This document shows, one piece after another, positions 17,618-25,270 of a DNA stretch of 64,000 nucleotides; the stretch's first letter is position 1, and every line of letters begins with the position of its first letter. A model generated the notes under the pieces. It was given only the letters and a program-made list of their open reading frames with translations. It made no database searches and had not been told where the DNA came from. Origin of the DNA: Streptomyces iranensis. GTDB lineage: Bacteria; Actinomycetota; Actinomycetes; Streptomycetales; Streptomycetaceae. The position numbers were made by a program, and so were the translations under genes. The stretch covers positions 124,001 to 188,000 of the forward strand of contig NZ_JAGGLR010000003.1 in NCBI RefSeq assembly GCF_017874715.1. The letters run 5' to 3'.

Positions 17618-18526
17618 ATGCCCTCCGAAACACCCACGACCATCCTGGTCACCGGGGCCTCCAGCGGCTTCGGGGCGCTGACCGCACGCGCCCTGGCCCA
17701 CGCAGGCCACACGGTCTACGCCGGGATCCGGCAGCCGGATGCCCGCAACGCCCCCGCGGTGGCCGAGCTGACCCGCTACGCCACCGACCACGACGTCGAC
17801 CTGCGCGCCGTGGAGCTCGACGTCACCTCGCAGGACTCCGCCGACGCCGCCATCGCCCGCGTCCTGGCCGACCGGAACCGGCTGGATGTGATCGTCCACA
17901 ACGCCGGACACATGGCCACCGGCCCGGCGGAGGCCTTCACCCCCGAGCAACTGGCCCATCTGTACGACGTCAACGTCCTGGGCACCCAGCGCGTCAACCG
18001 CGCCGCGCTACCGCATCTGCGGGCCCGGGGCGAGGGGTTGCTGGTGTGGATCGGCAGCTCCAGCACCCGCGGTGGCTGCCCGCCCTTCATCGGGCCCTAC
18101 TTCGCCGCGAAGGCCGCCATGGACGCCCTCGCCGTCAGCTACGCCGCCGAGGTGGTCCGCTTCGGCATCGACACCGCGATCGTCGTCCCCGGCGCCTTCA
18201 CCTCGGGCACCAACCACTTCCGCCACGCCGGCGCGCCCACCGACACCGACCGCACCGCCGCCTACGACAAGCGCTACGGCACCCTGCTGGCCGATCTGGA
18301 CCAGCGGCTGGCCGCGCTGATCCCGCCGGACGCGGACGCCGCGCACGTCGCCGACGCCGTCGTACGCCTGGTGTCCCTGCCGGCCGGTGCCCGCCCGCTG
18401 CGCACCCACGTAGACCCCAGCCGCGACGGCAGCGAAGTCGTCTCCGCGGTCGCCGACCGCGTCCGCGCCGAGTTCTTCCGCCGGGCCGGGCTGGACGATC
18501 TGCTCACCACGGGCAGCTCACTGTAA
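17618..18526 (+). CDS. SDR family oxidoreductase
   Basis: Second SDR of the run, 302 aa. Motifs: TGASSGFGALTARAL, HNAGHMATGPAE, catalytic IGSSSTRGG and YFAAKAAMDALA (YxxxK). The Gly-Phe-Gly variant and the long C-terminus resemble SDRs annotated as ketoreductase-like or retinol-dehydrogenase-like. Preceded by CGCCATG with GTAAGGA upstream. Translated in the same direction as its neighbours and probably cotranscribed with them. Substrate unknown. Confidence 0.9.
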   Translation: MPSETPTTILVTGASSGFGALTARALAHAGHTVYAGIRQPDARNAPAVAELTRYATDHDVDLRAVELDVTSQDSADAAIARVLADRNRLDVIVHNAGHMATGPAEAFTPEQLAHLYDVNVLGTQRVNRAALPHLRARGEGLLVWIGSSSTRGGCPPFIGPYFAAKAAMDALAVSYAAEVVRFGIDTAIVVPGAFTSGTNHFRHAGAPTDTDRTAAYDKRYGTLLADLDQRLAALIPPDADAAHVADAVVRLVSLPAGARPLRTHVDPSRDGSEVVSAVADRVRAEFFRRAGLDDLLTTGSSL

Positions 18527-18584
18527 TCACACCCGCATCGCACCCTCGAACACACCGAAATCCCACGTACGAAAGAGAACGACC

Positions 18585-18800
18585 ATGCCCTTCGCGAACT
18601 TCAAGGTCCCTGCCGGATCGCTCGACGAGAAGCAGAAGGAGGAGATCGTCACCCGTGCCACCGAGCTGTACGTCGAGATCTACGGTGAGCGCGCCCGCGC
18701 CACCACCCTGGTCCTGGTCGAGGAGGTCACCGACGGCGGCTGGGGCATCGGCGGCAATGTCCTGACCCTCGCCATGCTCCAGCAACCACCCGGCAACTGA
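18585..18800 (+). CDS. 4-oxalocrotonate tautomerase family protein
   Basis: Small protein of 71 aa. After removal of Met1 the N-terminal Pro (MPFANFKVPAG) would be the general base of tautomerase-superfamily enzymes. The helix DEKQKEEIVTRATELYVEIYGERAR and the strand TTLVLVEEVTDGGWGIGG match the 4-OT fold. Probable keto-enol tautomerase acting with the two SDRs; the actual reaction is not deducible. RBS GAAAGAGA precedes ATG 18585. Last gene of its operon, followed by a terminator. Confidence 0.85.
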   Translation: MPFANFKVPAGSLDEKQKEEIVTRATELYVEIYGERARATTLVLVEEVTDGGWGIGGNVLTLAMLQQPPGN

Positions 18801-18821
18801 CACCACCGGACCCCCAGGGCC

Positions 18822-18874
18822 CCGGCGTCCCCTCCTCCCCCGGGGGACGCCGGATTTCCCCCGGGGGACGCCGG
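18822..18874 (+). terminator. terminator plus perfect 18-bp direct repeat
   Basis: CCGGCGTCCCC (18822-18832) pairs with GGGGACGCCGG (18843-18853) to form an 11-bp stem 21 bp after the tautomerase stop. An 18-bp unit, TCCCCCGGGGGACGCCGG, occurs at 18836-18853 and again at 18857-18874, so a second alternative stem can form. Likely terminator of the SDR-SDR-tautomerase operon. Confidence 0.6.
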
Positions 18875-18892
18875 GCCACTCGGGCCGGACTT

Positions 18893-19181
18893 CCTGGAGA
18901 CCGGCGCCGACCCGGGCGGCCTCGGCGTCGCGCTGGGCGACGAGCGAGGCATGGGCCGGGGCCCCATCATCAGATCGACCCGGCCGTCCGCCAGGTGCTG
19001 GAGCATGGCGAACGCCTCGGCGATCCTCACCGGGTCGTTGGTGGTGATCAGCGTGGTGGAGGTCGAGAGGGTCAGCCGCTCGGTGCGCGCCGCGACGTAC
19101 CCGAGCATGGTGGTGGGGGGAGGACGGCACGAACGGTGGGTTGTGGTGCTCGCCGGTCGCGAAGACGTCGTCGCGCGCTAG
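18893..19181 (-). pseudogene. remnant of luciferase-like (LLM) flavin monooxygenase
   Basis: Recognisable F420/FMN luciferase-like protein pieces split over frames. One frame reads ATGEHHNPPFVPSSP (to about 19116). After a one-base shift at the G run 19115-19120 it continues as MLGYVAARTERLTLSTSTTL, then NDPVRIAEAFAMLQHLADGR and VDLMMG (to about 18962). Beyond that the frame is lost again and no further LLM motif appears. Intact family members have about 330 aa; only about 75 codons survive here. It lies directly downstream of the P450 on the same strand, so it may be the relic of a former partner gene. The single-base shift could be a sequencing error, but the missing remainder could not. 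Confidence 0.7.
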
Positions 19182-20491
19182 CTCGCCGTGACCGGGGCGG
19201 CGCTGAACGTGACGGGCAGCGAATCCAGGCAGCGGTACCAGAGCGAGTCCACCCATCTCAGCTCGTCGGGCGCGACCGCCAGCGTCAGGTCCGGAACCCG
19301 GTCCAGCAGTACCTCGATCGCCGTCTCCGCGATGATCCTGGCCGTCTCGGGACCGCCCGCCGGGCAGCCGTAGTCGCCGCCGCTGAACGCGACATGGGAG
19401 TGGTTCCCGGCGTGGCCGACGGGGGTGTCGGGCCACAGCAGCGGATCGGCGTTGGCGGCGGCCAGGCCGAGGACGACGAGGTCGCCGGCGTGGATGCGCC
19501 GGCCGCCGAGGTCGGTGTCGCGGGTGGCGTACCGCCCGATGAGGTTCTGCAGCGGGGAGTCCGCCCACAGCACCTCGTTCATGGCCTCGCCGATGCTGCG
19601 GCGGTTGCCCGAGAGGGTCATGGCGAAGCGCTCGTCGGTGAGCATCAGCCGGAGGGTGTTGCCGATCCAGTACGAGGTCAGCGGCAGCGCCGCCGCCATC
19701 AGCACCATGACGTCCGCGATGTGCTGCTCCTCGGTGAGGTCCGGGGTGTTCAGGATGAACTGCGAGGTGAGGTCGGGGCCCGGTTCCTCGCGCTTGGCCC
19801 GCACCAGCTCCGTCACATACGCGGCGACCCGCTGCTGACCGGCGATGGCCTCCTCGTTGGCGAGGAACGACACGGTCAGCCCCGCCGCCAGGGCCTCCAG
19901 CCCGGCCTCGTCCGCGGACAGGCCGAACAGCTCGGCCGTGGCGAGGGTGGGCACCGAGTAGATGTAGTCGTACACCAGATCCGCCCTGCCGCTCGCGGCG
20001 AACTTGTCGATCAGCTGATCGGCGAACCGCTCGCAGTGGCCGCGCAGCAGGAAGGGATCGATCGTGGCGAGGGCCTCGCCGGCCGCCGTCGCGCGCCGCT
20101 GGTGCTCCTCGCCCTCCGTGAAGGTCATCATCGGGCTGTACGCCACCCACGGCATCAGCGGCCAGTCCGGCGGCACGTTGTCCCAGCCGTTCCAGCGGCG
20201 CGGGTCCCGGCCGAACGTCTCGGTGTCGGACAGCACCTGACGGGTCTCGCGGTAGCCGAGGACGAACCAGGCGTCGATGTCGCCTTCGAGGAGAACCGGC
20301 GCGACCGGTCCGCTGTCCTGCCGTATCCGCCGGTAGGTCTCGTCCGGGCGGCGCTGGAAATCCGGCCCGTACAGCCGCGCGGCGTGGGCGGGGCAGCCCG
20401 GGGGCGGCGCGTCAGGTGCGTCAACCGCGTCCGGCGCGTGCTGCGGGGCCGGTGTGTCCTGGCTGTCCTGGTCGTCCTGGAGGTTCGTCAC
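19178..20491 (-). CDS. cytochrome P450 lacking ExxR, CYP157-like
   Basis: Soluble P450 of 437 aa. The heme loop is FSGGDYGCPAG with axial Cys376 (normal pattern FxxGxxxCxG, His replaced by Tyr). The K-helix, normally ExxR, reads EVLW (306-309), and the I-helix reads AAALPLTSYW with only the Thr of the oxygen-binding motif. Loss of the ExxR Arg is documented for the actinomycete CYP157 family, so this is probably a real P450 of that kind. GTG 20491 with GAGGAAG upstream was chosen over TTG 20494. N-terminus is Asp/Pro/Ala-rich and disordered. No ferredoxin, reductase or conservon genes adjoin it. Confidence 0.85.
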   Translation of the reverse strand: MTNLQDDQDSQDTPAPQHAPDAVDAPDAPPPGCPAHAARLYGPDFQRRPDETYRRIRQDSGPVAPVLLEGDIDAWFVLGYRETRQVLSDTETFGRDPRRWNGWDNVPPDWPLMPWVAYSPMMTFTEGEEHQRRATAAGEALATIDPFLLRGHCERFADQLIDKFAASGRADLVYDYIYSVPTLATAELFGLSADEAGLEALAAGLTVSFLANEEAIAGQQRVAAYVTELVRAKREEPGPDLTSQFILNTPDLTEEQHIADVMVLMAAALPLTSYWIGNTLRLMLTDERFAMTLSGNRRSIGEAMNEVLWADSPLQNLIGRYATRDTDLGGRRIHAGDLVVLGLAAANADPLLWPDTPVGHAGNHSHVAFSGGDYGCPAGGPETARIIAETAIEVLLDRVPDLTLAVAPDELRWVDSLWYRCLDSLPVTFSAAPVTAS

Positions 20492-20941
20492 CAATGGTCT
20501 TCCTCGGAGCGGCGGGCCTACGGGGATGCCGGGAGGCTAACAGCATCCGCTGCGGCAGGCGGGCCCATCGCGTAATGCGGGGCTGCCGTGAATGCGTGAA
20601 TACTTCCGTGAATTCGACGAGAGAAATGCGATTACGGGTTCCGGACACTGTCGGGGATCGGGTGGCCGTCGCCGCGCGGGAGAGGGTGGCCGTTGACGCG
20701 CGTTGACGTGTCGGAATTCCTCGTTCAATGCGGCAAACCACCCATTCCGCTTCTATCGAAAAGGGCAGCCCAGCAGCCGCGAGGTGATTTTCCGTACCGC
20801 GCCGGGGGCGCCATGTCTGGCCGGATAGCGTTCTGACCACCTGCGGGATCTTGGCGTGCGCACTTCATCACGCGATACGGTGCGCCCGGGATTTCACCGG
20901 GGGCATCCGCTCCCTGTCCCGATCAAAAATTGGGGGGACTG
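20492..20941. other. 450-bp intergenic region
   Basis: Divergent spacer between the P450 and the secreted protease. It is visibly richer in A and T than the flanking genes and holds several short open frames without ribosome sites or recognisable products. It must contain the promoters of both genes. A GTTGACG motif occurs twice (near 20693 and 20703). No other structure was found. Confidence 0.5.
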
Positions 20942-21919
20942 GTGCAGATACGCAAGGTCGTTTTAGCGGCCGGCGGAGCGGTTTTCGCGTTCGCCCTGAC
21001 GATTCCGGCGGCCGCGTCCGCCGATTCGCACAGCACCGTCATACGCAGCGCGGACACCGCGGTGTCCACGCACAAGAGTGCCGCGCCCCGCTCATCCGCG
21101 GAGTCCGCCGAGAAATACTGGACCCCGCAGCGTATGCGCAGAGCCGTCGAGGCCGACACGCCCACCGACGCCAAGGCGTCGCGGAAGGCGGCCATCGACG
21201 CGGCGGCCGAACCCGCTCAGCTCGCGAAACCGCAGAAGGCCACATCGAAGAAGGCCCGCGGGGTGCGGATCGCCACCTCGATCGTGCAGGGCAAGGTCTT
21301 CTTCCACAACCCGACCAACGGTGGCGACTACGCCTGCTCCGCCGCGGCGGTCAACAATCCCACGAAGAACATGGTGTTCACCGCGGGGCACTGCGTCCAC
21401 GGTGGCGCCGGTGGCACCTGGGCCACCAACTGGGTGTTCGTGCCCGCGTACTACAACGGCTCGCGGCCGTACGGAACCTGGTCCGCCAAGACGCTGACCG
21501 CGTTCAACGGCTGGATCAACAACAGCGATCTGAACTACGACATCGGCGTGGTCAACGTGTGGGACAACGGCGCCGGCAAGCTGGTCAACACCGTCGGCGG
21601 CATGGGGCTCGGCTACAACTACGGGTACTCCAACACCGTGACCGTCTGGGGCTATCCGGCCGCCTTCGGCTACGACGGCGAAGTGCCCTATGTGTGCCAG
21701 AACATCCCCACGTGGCAGGACGGCTCCCGGGTGCAGAACGGGTGCACCATGGTCGAGGGCGCGAGCGGCGGCCCCTGGCTCCGGGACTACAACGAGACCA
21801 CGGGCCTGGGGACCGAGATCGGCGTCACCAGCACCCGGACCGATCCGCCCGCCTACATCGACAGCCCCTACTTCGACAACAAGATCCAGACGATCTACGA
21901 CAACACCGCCAACGGCTGA
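20942..21919 (+). CDS. secreted trypsin-like serine protease with propeptide
   Basis: Extracellular S1-type (V8/trypsin-like) peptidase, 325 aa. Signal peptide residues 1-28 (ALTIPAAASA). A propeptide of about 80 residues contains EKYWTPQRMRRAVEADTPTD. The catalytic domain shows His in VFTAGHC, Asp in LNYDIGVV and Ser in EGASGGPWL. GTG 20942 follows a GGGGGGA site; TTG 20930 would lie inside that site. A small gene 112 bp downstream repeats the propeptide motif, and a kinase/regulator pair follows, so the cluster may couple proteolysis to signalling. Confidence 0.92.
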   Translation: MQIRKVVLAAGGAVFAFALTIPAAASADSHSTVIRSADTAVSTHKSAAPRSSAESAEKYWTPQRMRRAVEADTPTDAKASRKAAIDAAAEPAQLAKPQKATSKKARGVRIATSIVQGKVFFHNPTNGGDYACSAAAVNNPTKNMVFTAGHCVHGGAGGTWATNWVFVPAYYNGSRPYGTWSAKTLTAFNGWINNSDLNYDIGVVNVWDNGAGKLVNTVGGMGLGYNYGYSNTVTVWGYPAAFGYDGEVPYVCQNIPTWQDGSRVQNGCTMVEGASGGPWLRDYNETTGLGTEIGVTSTRTDPPAYIDSPYFDNKIQTIYDNTANG

Positions 21920-21982
21920 GCACCACACACGGCGGTCGGCCGGGGCCCCGCACTCAGGGGCCCCGGCCTCCGGCATCCGTAG

Positions 21983-22032
21983 CCCCACCATCGGGAGAGA
22001 ACGTCAGCCCCCACCATCGGGAGAGAACGTCA
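21983..22032 (+). repeat. tandem 24-bp leader duplication carrying the RBS
   Basis: The 24-bp sequence beginning CCCCACCATCGGGAGAGA occurs at 21983-22006 and again at 22009-22032, identical in both copies and offset by 26 bp. Each copy carries the ribosome site GGGAGAGA. The second copy ends on the A of the ATG at 22032; after the first copy the next bases (GTCAGCC) give no start codon. Confidence 0.8.
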
Positions 22033-22310
22033 TGCGCCCGCTCACCGCAGTGCTCATCACCGCGGCGGCCGTGGGAACCGGCATCGTCGCGGTCCTCGCC
22101 GTCACCGCCCGGGGCGACGACACCGGCGATCCCCCCGCCCCGGACACCCCACGGACCCATCGCGCGGATCCGCCGGACCCCTCGTACTGGACACCGGAGC
22201 GGGTGCGCGACGCACGGCCCGCGCCGATGCCCACCGACCCGGGCCAGAGCCGGGGCGCGGGCCCGGACGCTGGGCCCGGCGCGGGAGGCGGGCGGCAATC
22301 GCCGCCGTAG
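22032..22310 (+). CDS. small membrane-anchored protein with protease-propeptide motif
   Basis: Protein of 92 aa with one N-terminal membrane segment (residues 4-24, AVLITAAAVGTGIVAVLAV), an acidic Pro-rich linker, and the segment SYWTPERVRDARPAPMPTD at about 50-68. That segment matches the propeptide of the neighbouring protease (KYWTPQRMRRAVEADTPTD) in spacing and most conserved residues. There is no protease domain, and the C-terminus is Gly/Ala/Pro-rich. The gene ends in TAG directly abutting the GTG of the histidine kinase, so translation is probably coupled. Possible roles are a tethered pro-domain that chaperones or inhibits the protease, or a substrate or sensor part of the two-component system. 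All of these are inference. Confidence 0.7.
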   Translation: MRPLTAVLITAAAVGTGIVAVLAVTARGDDTGDPPAPDTPRTHRADPPDPSYWTPERVRDARPAPMPTDPGQSRGAGPDAGPGAGGGRQSPP

Positions 22311-23624
22311 GTGCGTAATGTGGCGCGGGTGCGAATAGCTGTGTCCTCCGGCCGGCGCGCCGGTTATCGACGTTGGCCGGGGCGGATCGTGATCGCCGCG
22401 CTGGCGCTGTGGTTCCTCTTCTCCGTCTACCAGGACGTGCGGGAACGGCTCGTCCTCGACCCGGACTTCGACACGGAGGCGTTCGCCGGGGACTGGGTCC
22501 CGATCGGTTCCGGAGTCCTGGCCGGGGCGATGGCCGTGCTGGCCGTCGTGCGCGATGTCCGATGGGTTCCGCGGGCCGCTCTGGTGGCCTGTGCCGGAAC
22601 CTTCGCGGCCACGGTGGCCTACCACCTGATGCCGGTGAACATGGTGACCAGCGAGTCCAGCGGCACCGAACTCATGGGGTTGCTGTTCCTCCTCGCCGTG
22701 GCGGTGCGCCGCTGCACGCCCTGGTGGGCCCTGGCGTCCGTGGCGGCGATGAGCGTCAGCGTGTTCTCCATCCCGCTCCTGCGGGACACCGATCCCGGTG
22801 ACTTCTCCGACAACACCGCGCTGTTGCTGGCGCTGGCCTTCGTCTGCGGGCTGGTGCTGCGGCTCTACGACGTCCAGCAGGAGCGCACCGGACAGCTGGT
22901 GCGGCAGGAGGAACGGCTGGCGCTGGCCCGGGACCTGCATGACACCGTGGCCCACCAGGTGACCGCCATCGTGGTGCAACTGCAGGCCGTGCGCCATGTC
23001 ACCGGGCGGGGCACCCCCGACCCGCAGGCGCTGAACGAGATGCTCGAGGCCGTCGAGCACGCGGGCGGCGAGGCGCTGACATCGATGCGGCGCCTGGTGG
23101 GCTCGATGCGCGGTGACGAGACCCCGCGGCATCCGGAGAACCTGGGCGAGGTCCTGACCCGCATCGTGGACGAGGCACGGGGGACGGGGCTGCCGGTCCG
23201 GCTGGACCTCGGGCGGGATCTGCCGGAGGACGTACCGGCGGAGGTCACCGGAGGGCTGAGCCGGGTCCTTCAGGAGGCCCTGACCAACGCCCAGCGCTAT
23301 GCGCGCGGAGTGCGGTCGGTGGATGTGTCCGCCCGGGTGGCGGCACACCATGCCGAACTGGTCGTGGAGGACGACGGACACGGCTCCCCGTCCGGACACC
23401 GCGGCAGCCTCGGCCGGCTCGGCGGCGGCTTCGGCATCATGGGCATGCGGGAGCGGATCGAGCTGCTCGGCGGCGCCTTCGAGGCGGGCCACCGCGCCGA
23501 AGGCGGATGGCGGGTCCGCGCCTCCGTACCGCTGCGCCCCGACGAGGCCGCGCGCAACCCGCGAACACGTGGGCGGCATGCCATACGAACCGGGTTGCGG
23601 CTACGGGAGGGCAGGACGGCATGA
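22311..23624 (+). CDS. sensor histidine kinase (HisKA_3 type)
   Basis: Membrane sensor kinase of 437 aa. About six membrane segments occupy residues 25-195 (IVIAALALWFLF first, ALLLALAFVCGLVL last) with little extracellular sequence. The phosphoacceptor is in ALARDLHDTVAHQV (HisKA_3). The ATPase domain shows the N box in LQEALTNAQRYA and the G boxes in VEDDGHGSP and GGFGIMGMRERIELLGG. The GTG at 22311 abuts the stop of the small upstream gene; the 3' end overlaps the regulator gene by 4 bp (ATGA). With the ABC exporter downstream it resembles NarL-type systems for envelope stress or antimicrobial resistance. Confidence 0.9.
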   Translation: MRNVARVRIAVSSGRRAGYRRWPGRIVIAALALWFLFSVYQDVRERLVLDPDFDTEAFAGDWVPIGSGVLAGAMAVLAVVRDVRWVPRAALVACAGTFAATVAYHLMPVNMVTSESSGTELMGLLFLLAVAVRRCTPWWALASVAAMSVSVFSIPLLRDTDPGDFSDNTALLLALAFVCGLVLRLYDVQQERTGQLVRQEERLALARDLHDTVAHQVTAIVVQLQAVRHVTGRGTPDPQALNEMLEAVEHAGGEALTSMRRLVGSMRGDETPRHPENLGEVLTRIVDEARGTGLPVRLDLGRDLPEDVPAEVTGGLSRVLQEALTNAQRYARGVRSVDVSARVAAHHAELVVEDDGHGSPSGHRGSLGRLGGGFGIMGMRERIELLGGAFEAGHRAEGGWRVRASVPLRPDEAARNPRTRGRHAIRTGLRLREGRTA

Positions 23625-24271
23625 CCATACGCATCCTGGTCGCGGACGATCAGCATCTGGTGCGGGCCGGGTTCCGCATGGTGCTGTCGGCCGAGCCCGA
23701 CATGGAGGTGGTGGCCGAGGCCGCCGACGGGGCCTCGGCCCTGTCCCTGGCCCGCGAGACCCAGCCGGATGTGTGCCTCGTGGACATCCGGATGCCGCCG
23801 CCCGACGGTCTGGAGGTCACCCGCCGGCTGGCCGGCGGCGGTCGGCCCGGAGCCCCGAAGGTGGTCGTGGTCACCACCTTCGATCTCGATGAGTATGTGT
23901 ACACGGCGCTGTCGAACGGAGCGTCCGGTTTTCTCCTGAAGGACGCCGGTCCGGCACTGCTGACCGAGGCCGTGCGGGCGGCCGTCCGCGGAGACGCCAT
24001 GGTCGCCCCGCAGATCACCCTCCGGCTGCTCCAGCACTTCACCAAGAGCCGGCGGCGCGCCGCACATGAGCCGGCCGAGCCGCTGACCGACCGCGAGGAG
24101 GAGGTCATCCAGGGCATCGCCCGCGGACTGACCAACCCGGAGATCGCCGCCGAGCTGTACATCGCGCCCAGCACGGTCAAGACGCATCTGGGCTCGGTCC
24201 AGGCGAAGCTGGGCCTGCGCAACAGGGTCGAGATCGCGACCTGGGCCTTCCGCACGGGGCGTGCGGAGTAG
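23621..24271 (+). CDS. NarL/FixJ response regulator
   Basis: Response regulator of 216 aa. Receiver domain: acidic pocket ADDQHLVRAG, phosphoacceptor Asp in CLVDIRMPPPDG, Thr in VVTTFD, Lys in FLLKDAG. The LuxR-type helix-turn-helix reads LTDREEEVIQGIARGLTNPE with STVKTHLGSVQAKLGLRNR. Cognate partner of the kinase immediately upstream, with which it overlaps. The ABC genes 156 bp downstream are the obvious targets. A TCCCCCGATCGGGGGA palindrome at 24288-24303 lies between. Confidence 0.93.
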   Translation: MTIRILVADDQHLVRAGFRMVLSAEPDMEVVAEAADGASALSLARETQPDVCLVDIRMPPPDGLEVTRRLAGGGRPGAPKVVVVTTFDLDEYVYTALSNGASGFLLKDAGPALLTEAVRAAVRGDAMVAPQITLRLLQHFTKSRRRAAHEPAEPLTDREEEVIQGIARGLTNPEIAAELYIAPSTVKTHLGSVQAKLGLRNRVEIATWAFRTGRAE

Positions 24272-24287
24272 CGGTCCCGCGGCGATC

Positions 24288-24303
24288 TCCCCCGATCGGG
24301 GGA
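24288..24303. promoter_or_regulatory. 16-bp perfect palindrome before ABC genes
   Basis: TCCCCCGATCGGGGGA, perfectly self-complementary, lies 17 bp after the response regulator stop and 125 bp before the ABC ATPase start. It may be the binding site of that regulator or a short terminator; the position fits either reading. Confidence 0.4.
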
Positions 24304-24427
24304 TGCGGCTCCGGATGGTCGGGGGATCCGCGCGGGGGCGGCCGGGCGGGAGGCTGATGGGCGTCGCCATCCGCGGCGACGCCCTCCGCCACGAGGGCCA
24401 TCCACCGAGCGATCACCGAGGATCGGC

Positions 24428-25192
24428 ATGCACGCACACCAGCCCCCTTCCGCCCCGGAGTCCTACGCGGCCCACGCCACCGATCTGACGAAGGTGTACG
24501 GCACGGGGGACACCCGTGTGGTGGCCCTCGACGCGGTCACGGTCGGCTTCGGCAAGGGGCGGTTCACCGCGATCATGGGTCCGTCCGGTTCCGGGAAGTC
24601 CACCCTGATGCACTGCATGGCCGGGCTCGACTCGCCGTCCTTCGGCTCGGTCCGCCTCGGTGACACGGAGATCGCTTCCCTGAACAACCGTCAGCTCACC
24701 CGGCTGCGCCGCGACCGCGTCGGCTTCGTCTTCCAGGCGTTCAACCTGCTGCCCACCCTGAGCGCCCTGGAGAACATCACCCTCCCCATGGACATCGCGG
24801 GCCGCAAACCGGAGCGGGCCTGGCTGGAGAGCATCATCCGGACCGTCGGCCTGGCCGACCGGCTCGGCCACCGGCCCGCCCAGCTCTCCGGCGGCCAGCA
24901 GCAGCGCGTCGCCGTCGCCCGCGCGCTGGCCGGGCGGCCCGACATCGTCTTCGCCGACGAGCCCACCGGCAACCTCGACTCCCGCAGCGGCGGCGAGATC
25001 CTCGAGTTCCTGCGCGGTTCCGCGAGCGCGCTGGGCCAGACGGTCGTGATGGTCACTCATGACCCCGTCGCCGCCTCCTACGCGGACCGCGTGGTGTTCC
25101 TCGCCGACGGCCGCGTCGTCGACGAACTCCACGCGCCGACGGCCGAGGCCGTCCTGGAGCGCATGGGCCGCCTGACCCCGGCGCACGCCTGA
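24428..25192 (+). CDS. ABC transporter ATP-binding protein (MacB/LolD family)
   Basis: ATPase subunit of 254 aa. Walker A GPSGSGKST, Q-loop FVFQAFNLLPTLSALEN, signature LSGGQQQRVAVARALAGRP, Walker B IVFADEPTGNLD, and the H-loop in VMVTHD. The sequence pattern places it in the LolD/MacB group that works with FtsX-type permeases. The next gene, 78 bp on, is such a permease, and a kinase/regulator pair precedes it, so this is probably an inducible exporter or lipid/peptide-handling complex in the membrane. Confidence 0.94.
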   Translation: MHAHQPPSAPESYAAHATDLTKVYGTGDTRVVALDAVTVGFGKGRFTAIMGPSGSGKSTLMHCMAGLDSPSFGSVRLGDTEIASLNNRQLTRLRRDRVGFVFQAFNLLPTLSALENITLPMDIAGRKPERAWLESIIRTVGLADRLGHRPAQLSGGQQQRVAVARALAGRPDIVFADEPTGNLDSRSGGEILEFLRGSASALGQTVVMVTHDPVAASYADRVVFLADGRVVDELHAPTAEAVLERMGRLTPAHA

Positions 25193-25270
25193 CGCCCGCG
25201 CCCCGTACGCCCGACGCCCGCCCCGCTCCCCGAGCACCTCACACCCGGCACCCTCCCGGAAGGCCGCCCC

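Noticed and set aside
19178-20491. P450 as pseudogene because ExxR is missing
   Set aside because: Full-length frame, intact heme loop and a known precedent (CYP157) argue for a functional gene.
20537-20728. 63-codon reverse ORF in the P450/protease spacer
   Set aside because: No ribosome site, Arg/Pro-rich sequence without conserved pattern, and it would overlap the expected promoters.
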